DNA of 64,000 bases, taken from Halorubrum salipaludis. GTDB lineage: Archaea; Halobacteriota; Halobacteria; Halobacteriales; Haloferacaceae. The position numbers and the translations under genes are program-made. Under the pieces are notes generated by a model. That model made no database searches and was not told the origin of the DNA. It saw only the letters and a list, made by a program, of their open reading frames with translations. Below, piece by piece: positions 35,227 to 43,494 of this stretch; positions within the stretch are counted from its first letter, which is position 1; each line of letters begins with the position of its first letter. The stretch is from assembly GCF_002286985.1 (NCBI RefSeq), contig NZ_NSKC01000008.1:124001-188000 (forward strand), in the 5' to 3' direction.

Positions 35227-35844
35227 TTAACGAAGAATACTGAGTTCGCCTTCACCGAGACCGTCAAGTGCTTTCCCAAGTCCACGACTTAGAGCGAGGA
35301 AGTCTGCTTCCTCGGAATGGGGAGATACTGTATAGTCAAGAGCAGTCTGGGGGTTTTTCAGCCACCCTTGGAAGTCATCTGGCAATTCACTCCGAGGGAA
35401 CTTTCGAGGTACATCCATCCACTCAACCTCACGAGTGTGGGGGTAGCCGTACTCGTCGTTGAAGTGTCCGTCCCAGTCGTATTCGTATGAATCCTTCAGG
35501 TAGCCAATTGAATCAACGGTGTTCCGTCCGAGGTAGAGGAATAGTGGAGTGCCAACTGGCCAATCACGAAACCGAATGATTTGCTCGGCAGCGTTCTTGG
35601 CTCGGCCCTCTTTAATCCCCTTCTCTTCATACATCGCCTTTAGTTCGGTCGATTCAAGTCCACGAATGTCTGCAGTATCGGTTTCGCCGTCGAACGGCGT
35701 TCCCTCACGGAACATGAATCCAATAGCTACCTTGTTTTTCTCTCTGCAATCATCCGCGAACTGGTATCGGCGTGAAAAATCAGCACCTTCCGTACTGTCC
35801 TTCCAGTGACCGGCTGTGACCTTGGCAAGCTTCATACACTCCAT
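35227..35844 (-). CDS. Possible PUA/EVE-like domain protein
   Basis: A 205-residue single-domain protein with moderate GC and codon use unlike its neighbours. The features MKLAKVTAGHWKD, KVAIGFMF, IIRFRDWPVGTPLFLYLGRNTVDSIG and YDWDGHFND follow the pattern of EVE-like or Mrr-N-type PUA-fold modules, which read modified bases and often accompany restriction systems. In those families the 'GW-G...F-D-GD-V' pattern is typical. I see no nuclease or ATPase domain attached. The match is by pattern only, so treat it as a hypothesis. Two in-frame ATGs (35844, 35835) are possible starts. Confidence 0.5.
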   Translation of the reverse strand: MECMKLAKVTAGHWKDSTEGADFSRRYQFADDCREKNKVAIGFMFREGTPFDGETDTADIRGLESTELKAMYEEKGIKEGRAKNAAEQIIRFRDWPVGTPLFLYLGRNTVDSIGYLKDSYEYDWDGHFNDEYGYPHTREVEWMDVPRKFPRSELPDDFQGWLKNPQTALDYTVSPHSEEADFLALSRGLGKALDGLGEGELSILR

Positions 35845-36118
35845 CCATTATCTTACTTGGACTAAAGTGTTTCTGTTTGATACCAGTTGATATGGGATAA
35901 TTTGGGTTGTTCTAAGGGCAATAGGCATACTGAACAAGCTATAGACCAACCAGTGACCGATTCGCGCCCTACATCTTGTACGGCGCTCTGAACATCCTCT
36001 GAAACTGGTAGGACTTACAGCAGTCAATTCGCAGTTCTCACCGACCAGCTGTTTCAGGAGAGAATATGTCTGAAGAATTGGATTTCAACAAAGCCTGTCG
36101 AACGTCAGCGTTTCGCCA

Positions 36119-37174
36119 GTGAGCCGGAGGTTAATTGTCATACGAACACGAGAAACACTACACGAGAAGTCTGTTGTATCGAGAGAGCTGTCACTGCCGC
36201 GTCAGCTATTTGATCGTTCAGAGCGATACTCCGATATCTCATCGGACACCTCTGCGGACGACCTAGATGGTTCACCGGAGGCAGGCGACTCGAACAGTAC
36301 GGACGACGCCTCCGACCGGCTCGTCACCCGCCGGCGGCTCCTGCTCGGCGTCGCTGGGGGTATTGGGCTCCTCGGGGGCAGCGGACTCTACGTCGCACGA
36401 TCGCTCGACGGCGACTTCGGCGGGTACGACGCGCCGGAGACGCAGCCGATGGTGACGACCCGTGGACGCCTCGACGCGGACGACCCGACGGAGCGAGTGG
36501 GCTCGTGGGACTTCGACGAGGCTGACGCGGTGGTCCTGTACGTTCACGGCCTCGGCGCGGACGCCGAATCGGCCCGCGATCAGGCGTACACTGCCCAGTT
36601 GGGGCTTACAGCGGCGACGGGGCGCGCCGCGGAATCCGACGGCCCACCAGTGATCGGCTACTCGTGGGCGTCGAACGTCGACTGGGAGCCAGCAAAACAG
36701 ACCGCGGACGCCAACGGTGCCCCGCTCGCTGACTGGCTGTCGGCGTGGGCTGATGACGACGGGCGACCGATCTACCTGTTCGCCCACTCTCTCGGTGCCC
36801 GCGTGACAGGGGCAACGCTCCGCGAACTCGCTGAACGCGGGCAGACAGATGTCCTCGCTTCGGTGTCACTGTTCGGCGGGGCGATTCCGAACGATAGCGT
36901 CGCTGTTGACGGCCGATACGGTCCGGCCATCGCGGCGGTCGACGCCCCCGTCTTCAACTTCCACAGCCGGAACGACCGCGTCCTGAGCTGGGTGTATCGC
37001 GCGTCGGACCGGACTCGCGCGGTCGGCCACGGGGGGCTCGCGTCGTCGTCGTCGGCCGCACCGGCCAGCTACACGGACGTCGAGGTCACCGATTTGGTCG
37101 CCGACCACTATTCCTATCTCGAGCCTGAGGAGGGATGTCTGCCGCGGGCAGTCGGCCAAATTGGATTCGAGTGA
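36119..37174 (+). CDS. Alpha/beta hydrolase with Tat-type or membrane anchor
   Basis: A 351-residue serine hydrolase. Residues 72-95 have a twin-Arg (TRRRLLLGVAGG) hydrophobic segment typical of exported haloarchaeal proteins. The hydrolase domain has VVLYVHGLGAD (oxyanion strand), the nucleophile elbow FAHSLGAR with Ser at about residue 224, and an acid/His pair late (FHSRNDRVL, DHYSYLE). It resembles lipase/DUF726-like enzymes. The 70 residues before the anchor look atypical, and the GTG start at 36119 is uncertain: no other in-frame start codon precedes the signal, so the true 5' end may be altered by rearrangement. Confidence 0.7.
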   Translation: MSRRLIVIRTRETLHEKSVVSRELSLPRQLFDRSERYSDISSDTSADDLDGSPEAGDSNSTDDASDRLVTRRRLLLGVAGGIGLLGGSGLYVARSLDGDFGGYDAPETQPMVTTRGRLDADDPTERVGSWDFDEADAVVLYVHGLGADAESARDQAYTAQLGLTAATGRAAESDGPPVIGYSWASNVDWEPAKQTADANGAPLADWLSAWADDDGRPIYLFAHSLGARVTGATLRELAERGQTDVLASVSLFGGAIPNDSVAVDGRYGPAIAAVDAPVFNFHSRNDRVLSWVYRASDRTRAVGHGGLASSSSAAPASYTDVEVTDLVADHYSYLEPEEGCLPRAVGQIGFE

Positions 37175-37381
37175 GTCAGTAGGTCAGATCGACTTAAGGG
37201 CCTCCCAGTCGCTTCGACCTTGATCTCCGTGTCCCGAGCTCGTGAGGCAGACGCCTCGCTAAACTGATTTGGGTATTGAGGTTGGTACGCGACCTCGACG
37301 ATAATGCTGGTTCTGATGACCGGCGATCGCCAACGAGTTTAACCAACAGTGCGCTGTACTCCGCGGTTCTGTTGGTTAAGG

Positions 37382-37570
37382 TTAGTGGGACTCAGTTTCG
37401 TCTGTCTCAACCCGGCCGTGTCGTTCATCGATCTCATCGAGCATATCGAGTGTTTTGCGGATCGACGCCCGAACCGCGTCGCTTCGGTTGACGAATTTTC
37501 CCTCGTCACCGACGTGCTCGTCGAGGTCATCAAGCAATTCCTGGGGAATCTCGACGCTGACCTTCGGCAT
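37382..37570 (-). CDS. Ribbon-helix-helix (CopG-type) regulator
   Basis: A 62-residue dimeric DNA-binding protein. MPKVSVEIPQELLDDLDEHV forms the ribbon and first helix; NRSDAVRASIRKTL is the second helix. Highly typical of small haloarchaeal RHH proteins. It is preceded by a start ATG at 37570. It may regulate itself or the Mrr-type endonuclease gene upstream of it, which lies 133 bp away on the same strand. No toxin partner is visible next to it. Confidence 0.85.
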   Translation of the reverse strand: MPKVSVEIPQELLDDLDEHVGDEGKFVNRSDAVRASIRKTLDMLDEIDERHGRVETDETESH

Positions 37571-37703
37571 ACGCTCGTGTTCACAGAGGAATACTTCAGC
37601 GTGTCGCACAGTACACCGGACTCGTTTGGCGGCCTCAATATGCACGCTCCATAGCGGTCGATAAGACCGAACACCATTACCGGTCCAACACCTCGGAAGC
37701 AGG

Positions 37704-39068
37704 TCAGATCCCACCGACGGTGGCGAGGAGTCCAAGCAGTACCAATACAACAAACGCGACTGCGCCGACGGCGAGCGGCGTGTTCTCCATGGCTTTCTCG
37801 TAGAACGGCATCGCGTTGTAGTGGTCTCGGAACGCGTCTCGGTTCGTCTCGTCGTAGAAGTACTTGGTTTTGAGTGCGAACCGCTCGGTCACCGCACAGC
37901 CGGTACAGACTGGTGTTCCTTCCAACCGCTCGGTTTTGATGTGCGAGTCGCAGTTGATACTCCCGCAGTTCGTACAGAACGTGTAGGTGGCGTCCGTTCC
38001 GGCAGTGTCACAGTGAATGCACTGGTGGATGCCGTCTTCCTTGGTGACGCGTGAGGGCCCGGCCGCGAAATACTCGTACGGGTACGAGTACTCCCCGAGC
38101 TCGGTCGTGTGCCGGACCTGTGGTAGATACACCGGTTCGATCGATTGGACGGACACGTCGGAGCGGTTCGGTTCGCAGGTTTTGGTGTACGTGACGTTGT
38201 TATCGCCCGTGTAGGAGACGGTCGTCGTGTGGTGATCGCGGAGCCGTTCGACCGCCCACTCCTTGTACTCAGTCTGGGTCTGCCCGAACCGACGCTCCTC
38301 GATCGCATCGAACTCGGTCTCGAATCGATCCGCATCGAGGGCAATCGTCGCGTTGAGATTCTCCACCACGAGATTCGACACGTCACTCGACGCGGTGCGT
38401 GGCTGGCCGCGCTCTGCGTGGACGACGAACCGGGATCGGTCGTTGATTCGATGAACAACGCCAACCGACGTCTCGAAGACCGCGTTCGTGTCCGCCATCA
38501 CGGTGACGACCGGTCGAAACGTGACTTCCGAGTACGGGTCGGGAAGGTCTGCGGAATCGATGTTGTCGATGTCGCGGAACGCCGCCGTGACGGGGGCAGC
38601 CACTGTCGTCGCCGGATCGTACGGGCGGAGCGTCTCGTCGCACAGGATTTCGATCCGGCCGTTGTAGAGGTTGAGTCCGATATCGTCGGCAATCTCACGG
38701 AGGTCTTCCCCGTCGATCAGTTCGATCGGATACGGATCGCCGTTTGCTCGGAGTCGCTCGGCGTACTCTATCGCTGGCCCAGTGAACCGGCCAGTCGTCG
38801 CCACCATGCCGCGCTTCGGCCCGTCGAACTCGAACGTCGCGACCGCCGAGTGCAGCTTCTGGACGATCGGCCGCCCGACCGTGTCCGTGTGCTTACACTC
38901 GACGACGACCCCGCGGCGCGTGCCGTCGACGACCTCCTCCATCAGGATGTCCCGCCCCTCGTCGGCCGTCCGCTCCGCCTGCCGCACGTTCTCGTACCCG
39001 AGGTTCCGGAACACGTCCTCCATCACGTCCTCGAACTCGAACCCGGTGAGATCGTCCAGGACAGGCAT
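37704..39068 (-). CDS. Mrr-type restriction endonuclease with zinc ribbon and membrane anchor
   Basis: A 454-residue protein that starts with a PD-(D/E)XK Mrr_cat domain (about residues 5-125). Catalytic residues are Asp40 (EGRDI), Glu57 and Lys59 (VECKH). A central beta-rich region of about 220 residues follows, then a zinc ribbon with CIHC and CTNC pairs plus CDSH and CTGC, and one C-terminal membrane helix (last 25 residues). Mrr enzymes cut methylated or foreign DNA. Membrane anchoring would place the nuclease at the inner face, where incoming DNA enters; this is inference. It follows the helicase-nuclease operon by 65 bp on the same strand and may be co-expressed. Confidence 0.82.
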   Translation of the reverse strand: MPVLDDLTGFEFEDVMEDVFRNLGYENVRQAERTADEGRDILMEEVVDGTRRGVVVECKHTDTVGRPIVQKLHSAVATFEFDGPKRGMVATTGRFTGPAIEYAERLRANGDPYPIELIDGEDLREIADDIGLNLYNGRIEILCDETLRPYDPATTVAAPVTAAFRDIDNIDSADLPDPYSEVTFRPVVTVMADTNAVFETSVGVVHRINDRSRFVVHAERGQPRTASSDVSNLVVENLNATIALDADRFETEFDAIEERRFGQTQTEYKEWAVERLRDHHTTTVSYTGDNNVTYTKTCEPNRSDVSVQSIEPVYLPQVRHTTELGEYSYPYEYFAAGPSRVTKEDGIHQCIHCDTAGTDATYTFCTNCGSINCDSHIKTERLEGTPVCTGCAVTERFALKTKYFYDETNRDAFRDHYNAMPFYEKAMENTPLAVGAVAFVVLVLLGLLATVGGI

Positions 39069-39133
39069 GGATTCTATTCTCCCAGATTCGGCCGTGACGG
39101 AAATACGTACCTTCGATTAGCCAGCAGTCCCGA

Positions 39134-42100
39134 CTACTCCTCGAATCCGGGCCCGACGGTGAGCGAGTCCGGTGCGCAGGGCAGCTGATTGTGTTGACAC
39201 CACCGACAGTGGTCGCCGGCCTCGTACCGGTCGAAGGAGAACTCGGCGATGCGGTTCATCGACTCCGTCACGTCGGTCCGGACCGCGTCCAGCTCGCCGT
39301 CGCCGAACGGTCGCGTTTCGACCGTCGGGCCGATGTCGCCGACGTACGCGTACCCCGCGCGCGTCACCGGCTCGTCGTACAGCTCCCGGCACGCCAAGAG
39401 GTAGATCGGGAGCTGTTTGTCGTCCCGCAGATCGCGGCGGCGTTCGGTCGCCTTGTAGTCGATCACGAGGAGGTCGTCGTCCGGCGTTCGGTAGACGGCG
39501 TCGATGAACCCGACGAGTTCGTGTCCGTCGAGGTCGAGTTCGAACTCCCGTTCGGCGTCGACGACCTCGTAACCGGAGAGATCCAGTTCGAAGTACCGGT
39601 CGATGCACCGTTTCGCGGCCGGCAGCGCGTCCTCGGCGCGGCGATGACCGGCGAGGCGCTCGCAGACCTCGTACCACTCGTCTTTCCCGCTCGCGTCCCG
39701 GTTCGCGGCTTGCTCCGCGGTGTCGTGGAACAGCACCCCGATCTCGCGCTGCGACGCGCCGCTCCCGGCGTCGCTCGGTGCCGCCGGCCCGCGGTAATCG
39801 GCGAACGCCTTCACCACGTACTCCAGGTAGTGGGTCCGCGGGCACTCCTCGTAGGCCGCCAGCGAGGTGTAGCTGTGCGACAGCGAGGGCGATGGCGTCG
39901 TCGGGCCGTTCAGGGCCCCAACACGGAGCGTTTCCCGTACCGGATTCGGTGCGAGATCCCCGTCGAGGGCGGCCGTCGCGAGGTCGAGCACGCGGTCGCG
40001 CGCGGTCTCGACGGTGAGCTCCTCGCCGTCGTGCGTGACGCCGCCGCCGACGCGCCCCGTCGTCTCGTCGGCCAGCGTGTCGGTCCAGTCCGCCGCCGCG
40101 TCCGGGAGGCAGTCCTGAACGTCGGTCCAGAGGGGGAGTCGCCCCCGGTCGGGCCGCCACGGGATCCGAGGCGGCAGGATCTCGTCGACGGTCTCCGAAA
40201 CCGGGTGCGCGTCCGCGGCGTCGTCGTCCGCACTCCCGCCTTGGAGGACGAGGACATCCTCGGCGCGCGTGATGCCGACGTGGAACACGCGACGCGTCTC
40301 TCGCGCGTCGCGCTCGACGAAGTCCTCGGCGAACGCCGCCTCCGGCCCGTCCGAGAGCCCCGTTTCGAGCGCGTCGTACGCGCGCGAACTCGGCGCCCAC
40401 TCCTCGGCCGTGACTCGCGGGATGAGGACGACCGGGAAGTCTAACCCCTTGCTCTTGTGAATGGTCATCACGTTGACCGCGTCGTCGGCGACGTCCGGCT
40501 GGCTCGTGGGCGAAGTGCCGCTCTCGTCGAACAGCGAGTCGTGGTGTTCGAGCGAGTCGACGAACGCCGGGGTGAGCGGCGGTTGGACGGCGCCGTTCCC
40601 GTACTGTTCGACGACGGTCTCGAGCCGGGCGAGGTCCCGGCGCTCCTGTTCGCTGAGGTACCACTCGATGTTCGTGAGCTCCGTGAGCTCGCGGTACAGG
40701 TGGCTGAGCGACGCCGAGTCGCGGAGGTCGAGCAGCTCACAGGCGTGCTCGCGTGCCTCGGCGACGCGGTCGGGTTCGTCGAACTGGTCGAGCGGCGTCT
40801 CCAGGAGCGCGTCCACGAGCGGGTCGTCGCCGGCGTTGAGCGCGCGGAGGTCGGCGTCGCAGAGCCGGTACCGCATCAGGAGAACGCGGTTCCAACTCAC
40901 CTCGTCCTCCGGGCTGGCGAGCGCCTTCAGGTAGGCGGTGACGGTCCCGACGCCGACCGACTCCGCGGCCAGATCGCCGGCGACCTGATACGGGATTCCG
41001 GCGTCTTCGAACGCTTCGATGACCGGCGTTGCGTGGGCGTTCTTCCGGACGAGGAGCGCGATGTCGCCCGGGTCGTACGCTTCGTCGAGGTCCGCTGCCG
41101 CCCCGCTCAGTAGGTTCTGTACGACCGTGCGAAGCTGTGTCGCGCCGTCCGCGTCGCCCTCTTCGTCCGGGAGCTCGACGGTGGCGACGGCGTCCCCGTC
41201 GTACGCGGGTTCGTCGACGCGGGTGAGCGTCTTGTGTCGCTCGCGGCGGTCGAGCCGCTGAATCGCCTCGTTCGCGAAGTCGAGGATCGGCTGCCGCGAC
41301 CGGAAGTTCTCCGTTAAGGGCTCGTCGGCGAGCGCCGCGAACGCGCGGTCGAGCTCGTCGGTGATGTTGGCGACGTGTGCCCCGCGCCACTCGTAGATCG
41401 CCTGGTCGTCGTCGCCGACGACGAACAGGTTGTCGTCGGTGACGAGCGACGTGACGAGGTCGAACTGGAGGCGGTCCGTGTCCTGGAACTCGTCGCAGAA
41501 CACGTACTCCCACCGGTCGGCGATCTCGTCGCCGACGGGCGACGCCATCAGCGCGGCCGTCTCCGCGACGAGGCCGTCGAAGTCGACGAGGTTCCGGTCG
41601 TCGAGTTCCCGCTCGTACGCCGCGTATCCCGCCGTCAGGTCGCGGGCAGCGAGGCAGTCGGAGAGGAACGAGTCGAGCTGTTCCGTGAGTTCGAGGTCGA
41701 GGCTCCCCGGGATCCCCGTCGGCGCGCCGCTCGCGTATCCGCCGAGCAGGTACTTCGGGAGTTTGTGCGCGTTCTCCGGCAGCTCCCGCTCGCCCGCCTC
41801 GTGGGCTTCGAACGCCGCTTCCAGCGCGTCACAGAGGTCGACCAGCCGGTCGAGGAAGTCCCGCACGCTGGCTTCCATGCCGCCTCCCTCCAGTGCGTCG
41901 CGTTCCGCGACGAGCTCGGCGCGGACGGCCGGGAGCGAGTCGAGCACGCTCGACACGGAACGGCCGCCCAAGTGATCGCCGGCGATCGCTTTGACGCGCT
42001 CCGAAACGTCGGCGAGCTCGTAGACGCGGTCCGCGGGCCCGAGGAACGCGTCGACGTCGTCCGGTGAGACGCCGCTCCGCTTCATCGACCCGACGAAGTC

Positions 42101-42592
42101 GAGAAGCTTCGTCGCGGCCCCCGGCGCGTACCCGTCGCTCCCGTACACGTTCGGTTTCACCGACCGGTACTCGACCTCGTCGAGGACGTCCGAGACGACG
42201 GCGTACTTCTCGGCGTCCGTGGCGACCTCGAAGTCGGGGTCGAGGCCGGCCTCGTACGCGTAATCGGAGAGGATCTCGTTGCAGATCGAGTGGTACGTGT
42301 ACGCGTCGACGTCGTACCCCGCCGTCCCGAGCTTCGCGTTGAGCTTCTCCCGCATCGAATCGGCGGCGTTGTTCGTGAACGTCAACGCGAGAATCCGGTC
42401 CGGGGACACGCCCTCCTCGTCGATGAGGTGCTCGATCTTCCGCACCATCGTGAACGTCTTCCCGGTCCCGGCCCCGGCGAGGACGCGCATCGGGTACGCG
42501 TCGGCGTCGATGATCGCCCGCTGTTGCGGCTCCGGGGACACGTCGTCCTCCGGGACGGGGAACCACGACGGGTAGTCGGCGCCGTCGCTCAT
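39134..42592 (-). CDS. AddA/UvrD-like helicase with C-terminal RecB-like Fe-S nuclease
   Basis: A 1152-residue SF1A DNA helicase-nuclease. Walker A is GAGTGKTFT (about residues 40-48), motif II DEFQDTDRLQ, motif III GDDDQAIYEWRGA, and motif V-VI MTIHKSKGLDFPVV. The last 250 residues are a RecB-family PD-(D/E)XK domain: ECPRTHYLEY, FIDAVYRT, VIDYKATE, and the Cys cluster CRWCQHNQLPC, which with the first Cys forms an iron-sulfur staple. It acts on double-strand DNA ends. The start overlaps the preceding nuclease gene (ATGA). The three-gene operon (45548 to 39134) resembles AddAB. Confidence 0.9.
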   Translation of the reverse strand: MSDGADYPSWFPVPEDDVSPEPQQRAIIDADAYPMRVLAGAGTGKTFTMVRKIEHLIDEEGVSPDRILALTFTNNAADSMREKLNAKLGTAGYDVDAYTYHSICNEILSDYAYEAGLDPDFEVATDAEKYAVVSDVLDEVEYRSVKPNVYGSDGYAPGAATKLLDFVGSMKRSGVSPDDVDAFLGPADRVYELADVSERVKAIAGDHLGGRSVSSVLDSLPAVRAELVAERDALEGGGMEASVRDFLDRLVDLCDALEAAFEAHEAGERELPENAHKLPKYLLGGYASGAPTGIPGSLDLELTEQLDSFLSDCLAARDLTAGYAAYERELDDRNLVDFDGLVAETAALMASPVGDEIADRWEYVFCDEFQDTDRLQFDLVTSLVTDDNLFVVGDDDQAIYEWRGAHVANITDELDRAFAALADEPLTENFRSRQPILDFANEAIQRLDRRERHKTLTRVDEPAYDGDAVATVELPDEEGDADGATQLRTVVQNLLSGAAADLDEAYDPGDIALLVRKNAHATPVIEAFEDAGIPYQVAGDLAAESVGVGTVTAYLKALASPEDEVSWNRVLLMRYRLCDADLRALNAGDDPLVDALLETPLDQFDEPDRVAEAREHACELLDLRDSASLSHLYRELTELTNIEWYLSEQERRDLARLETVVEQYGNGAVQPPLTPAFVDSLEHHDSLFDESGTSPTSQPDVADDAVNVMTIHKSKGLDFPVVLIPRVTAEEWAPSSRAYDALETGLSDGPEAAFAEDFVERDARETRRVFHVGITRAEDVLVLQGGSADDDAADAHPVSETVDEILPPRIPWRPDRGRLPLWTDVQDCLPDAAADWTDTLADETTGRVGGGVTHDGEELTVETARDRVLDLATAALDGDLAPNPVRETLRVGALNGPTTPSPSLSHSYTSLAAYEECPRTHYLEYVVKAFADYRGPAAPSDAGSGASQREIGVLFHDTAEQAANRDASGKDEWYEVCERLAGHRRAEDALPAAKRCIDRYFELDLSGYEVVDAEREFELDLDGHELVGFIDAVYRTPDDDLLVIDYKATERRRDLRDDKQLPIYLLACRELYDEPVTRAGYAYVGDIGPTVETRPFGDGELDAVRTDVTESMNRIAEFSFDRYEAGDHCRWCQHNQLPCAPDSLTVGPGFEE

Positions 42593-43494
42593 CGCCGCAC
42601 CTCCGGGGAGAGGCGATCGGCGCACATCTCCCGGTAGTCGCAGTTCGGGCACGCCTCCTCGGTGATGAGGTCGAACGGCTCCGGCTCGAAGGCGTCGCCC
42701 GTGATTCCGTCGTGGGCGGCGCGAATGAGCGCCCGGATCGTGTCGGACTGCGCCTCGTAGATCCCCGTGGTCTCTCGCGGATACCCCCGCACCGACACCT
42801 CGTACCCGTCCGGCGTGCTCTCGAACGACGTGCTGTTGAGCAGCCCGTAGAAACTGAATCGGACGTCCATCCCGTCCTCGTAGAACGGTTCGTTCTTCAC
42901 GCCCTCGACGTACGTCGCCGTCTGGAACGCGTTCCGCACCCGTTTCGGTTCGTGCGCCTCCCCGTCGAGATGCGCGCCGAGATACTCGGCCGTCCCCGAC
43001 GAGAGGACACCGCGGGTAGTCCGCTTGTAGTCGAAGACGTGGAGCCCGTCCGCCGTCCGGACGACGTTATCGGCCTTCCCGTGCAGCTCCCGGCCGTCCA
43101 CTTCGCACTCGACCCGGCACTCCGTGGCGAGCGACCGGCGGGCGTGCTCGATCCCGTCGCCGCCGTCCGGATCGAAGAACGACTCGACGGCGGCCCGGTT
43201 CTCGGCACACTGGTACTCCCGGTGTGCGGCCGATTCGTAGTCGTCCGGCGCGCTGTGCTCGTCCCACTTCGCGTCGAAGGTCCGCATCGCCCGGTCGGAG
43301 ATGGCCCTCGGATCGTCGTCGCGGTCGGTCGCGTCGCACACGTCCTCGATCGTCTCGTGGTAGATCGTTCCCTGATTCAGGTACAGCTCGGACCGGTCCG
43401 GCGTGTTCACGCCCTGCGCGTACCGGTAGTCGTACTGCCGGGGGCAGGTCGCGTACGTCGCCAGCCGCGACGGCGACAGTGACGCCGAACTCAT
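42589..43494 (-). CDS. RecB-like Fe-S nuclease (AddB C-terminal-like)
   Basis: A 301-residue stand-alone PD-(D/E)XK nuclease of the RecB/Cas4 group. The first Cys (Cys17) is in YATCPRQYDY, the catalytic core has GKADNVVRTADGLHVFDYKRTTRG, and the C-terminus has the Cys triad CPNCDYREMC. Together these four Cys fit a 4Fe-4S staple. Bacterial AddB joins this domain to an inactivated helicase, but here the two halves are separate genes that overlap by 4 bp (43491-43494). It could pass for a Cas4, but no CRISPR or cas genes lie nearby, and the operon points to end resection. Confidence 0.85.
   Translation of the reverse strand: MSSASLSPSRLATYATCPRQYDYRYAQGVNTPDRSELYLNQGTIYHETIEDVCDATDRDDDPRAISDRAMRTFDAKWDEHSAPDDYESAAHREYQCAENRAAVESFFDPDGGDGIEHARRSLATECRVECEVDGRELHGKADNVVRTADGLHVFDYKRTTRGVLSSGTAEYLGAHLDGEAHEPKRVRNAFQTATYVEGVKNEPFYEDGMDVRFSFYGLLNSTSFESTPDGYEVSVRGYPRETTGIYEAQSDTIRALIRAAHDGITGDAFEPEPFDLITEEACPNCDYREMCADRLSPEVRR

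Noticed and set aside
33065-39133. Integrated element with attachment repeats
   Set aside because: No integrase and no second copy of the tRNA-Glu 3' end were found, so only a possible island is reported.
42589-43494. Cas4 nuclease
   Set aside because: The four-Cys PD-(D/E)XK pattern fits Cas4, but no CRISPR locus is near and the gene is fused by overlap into an AddAB-like operon.
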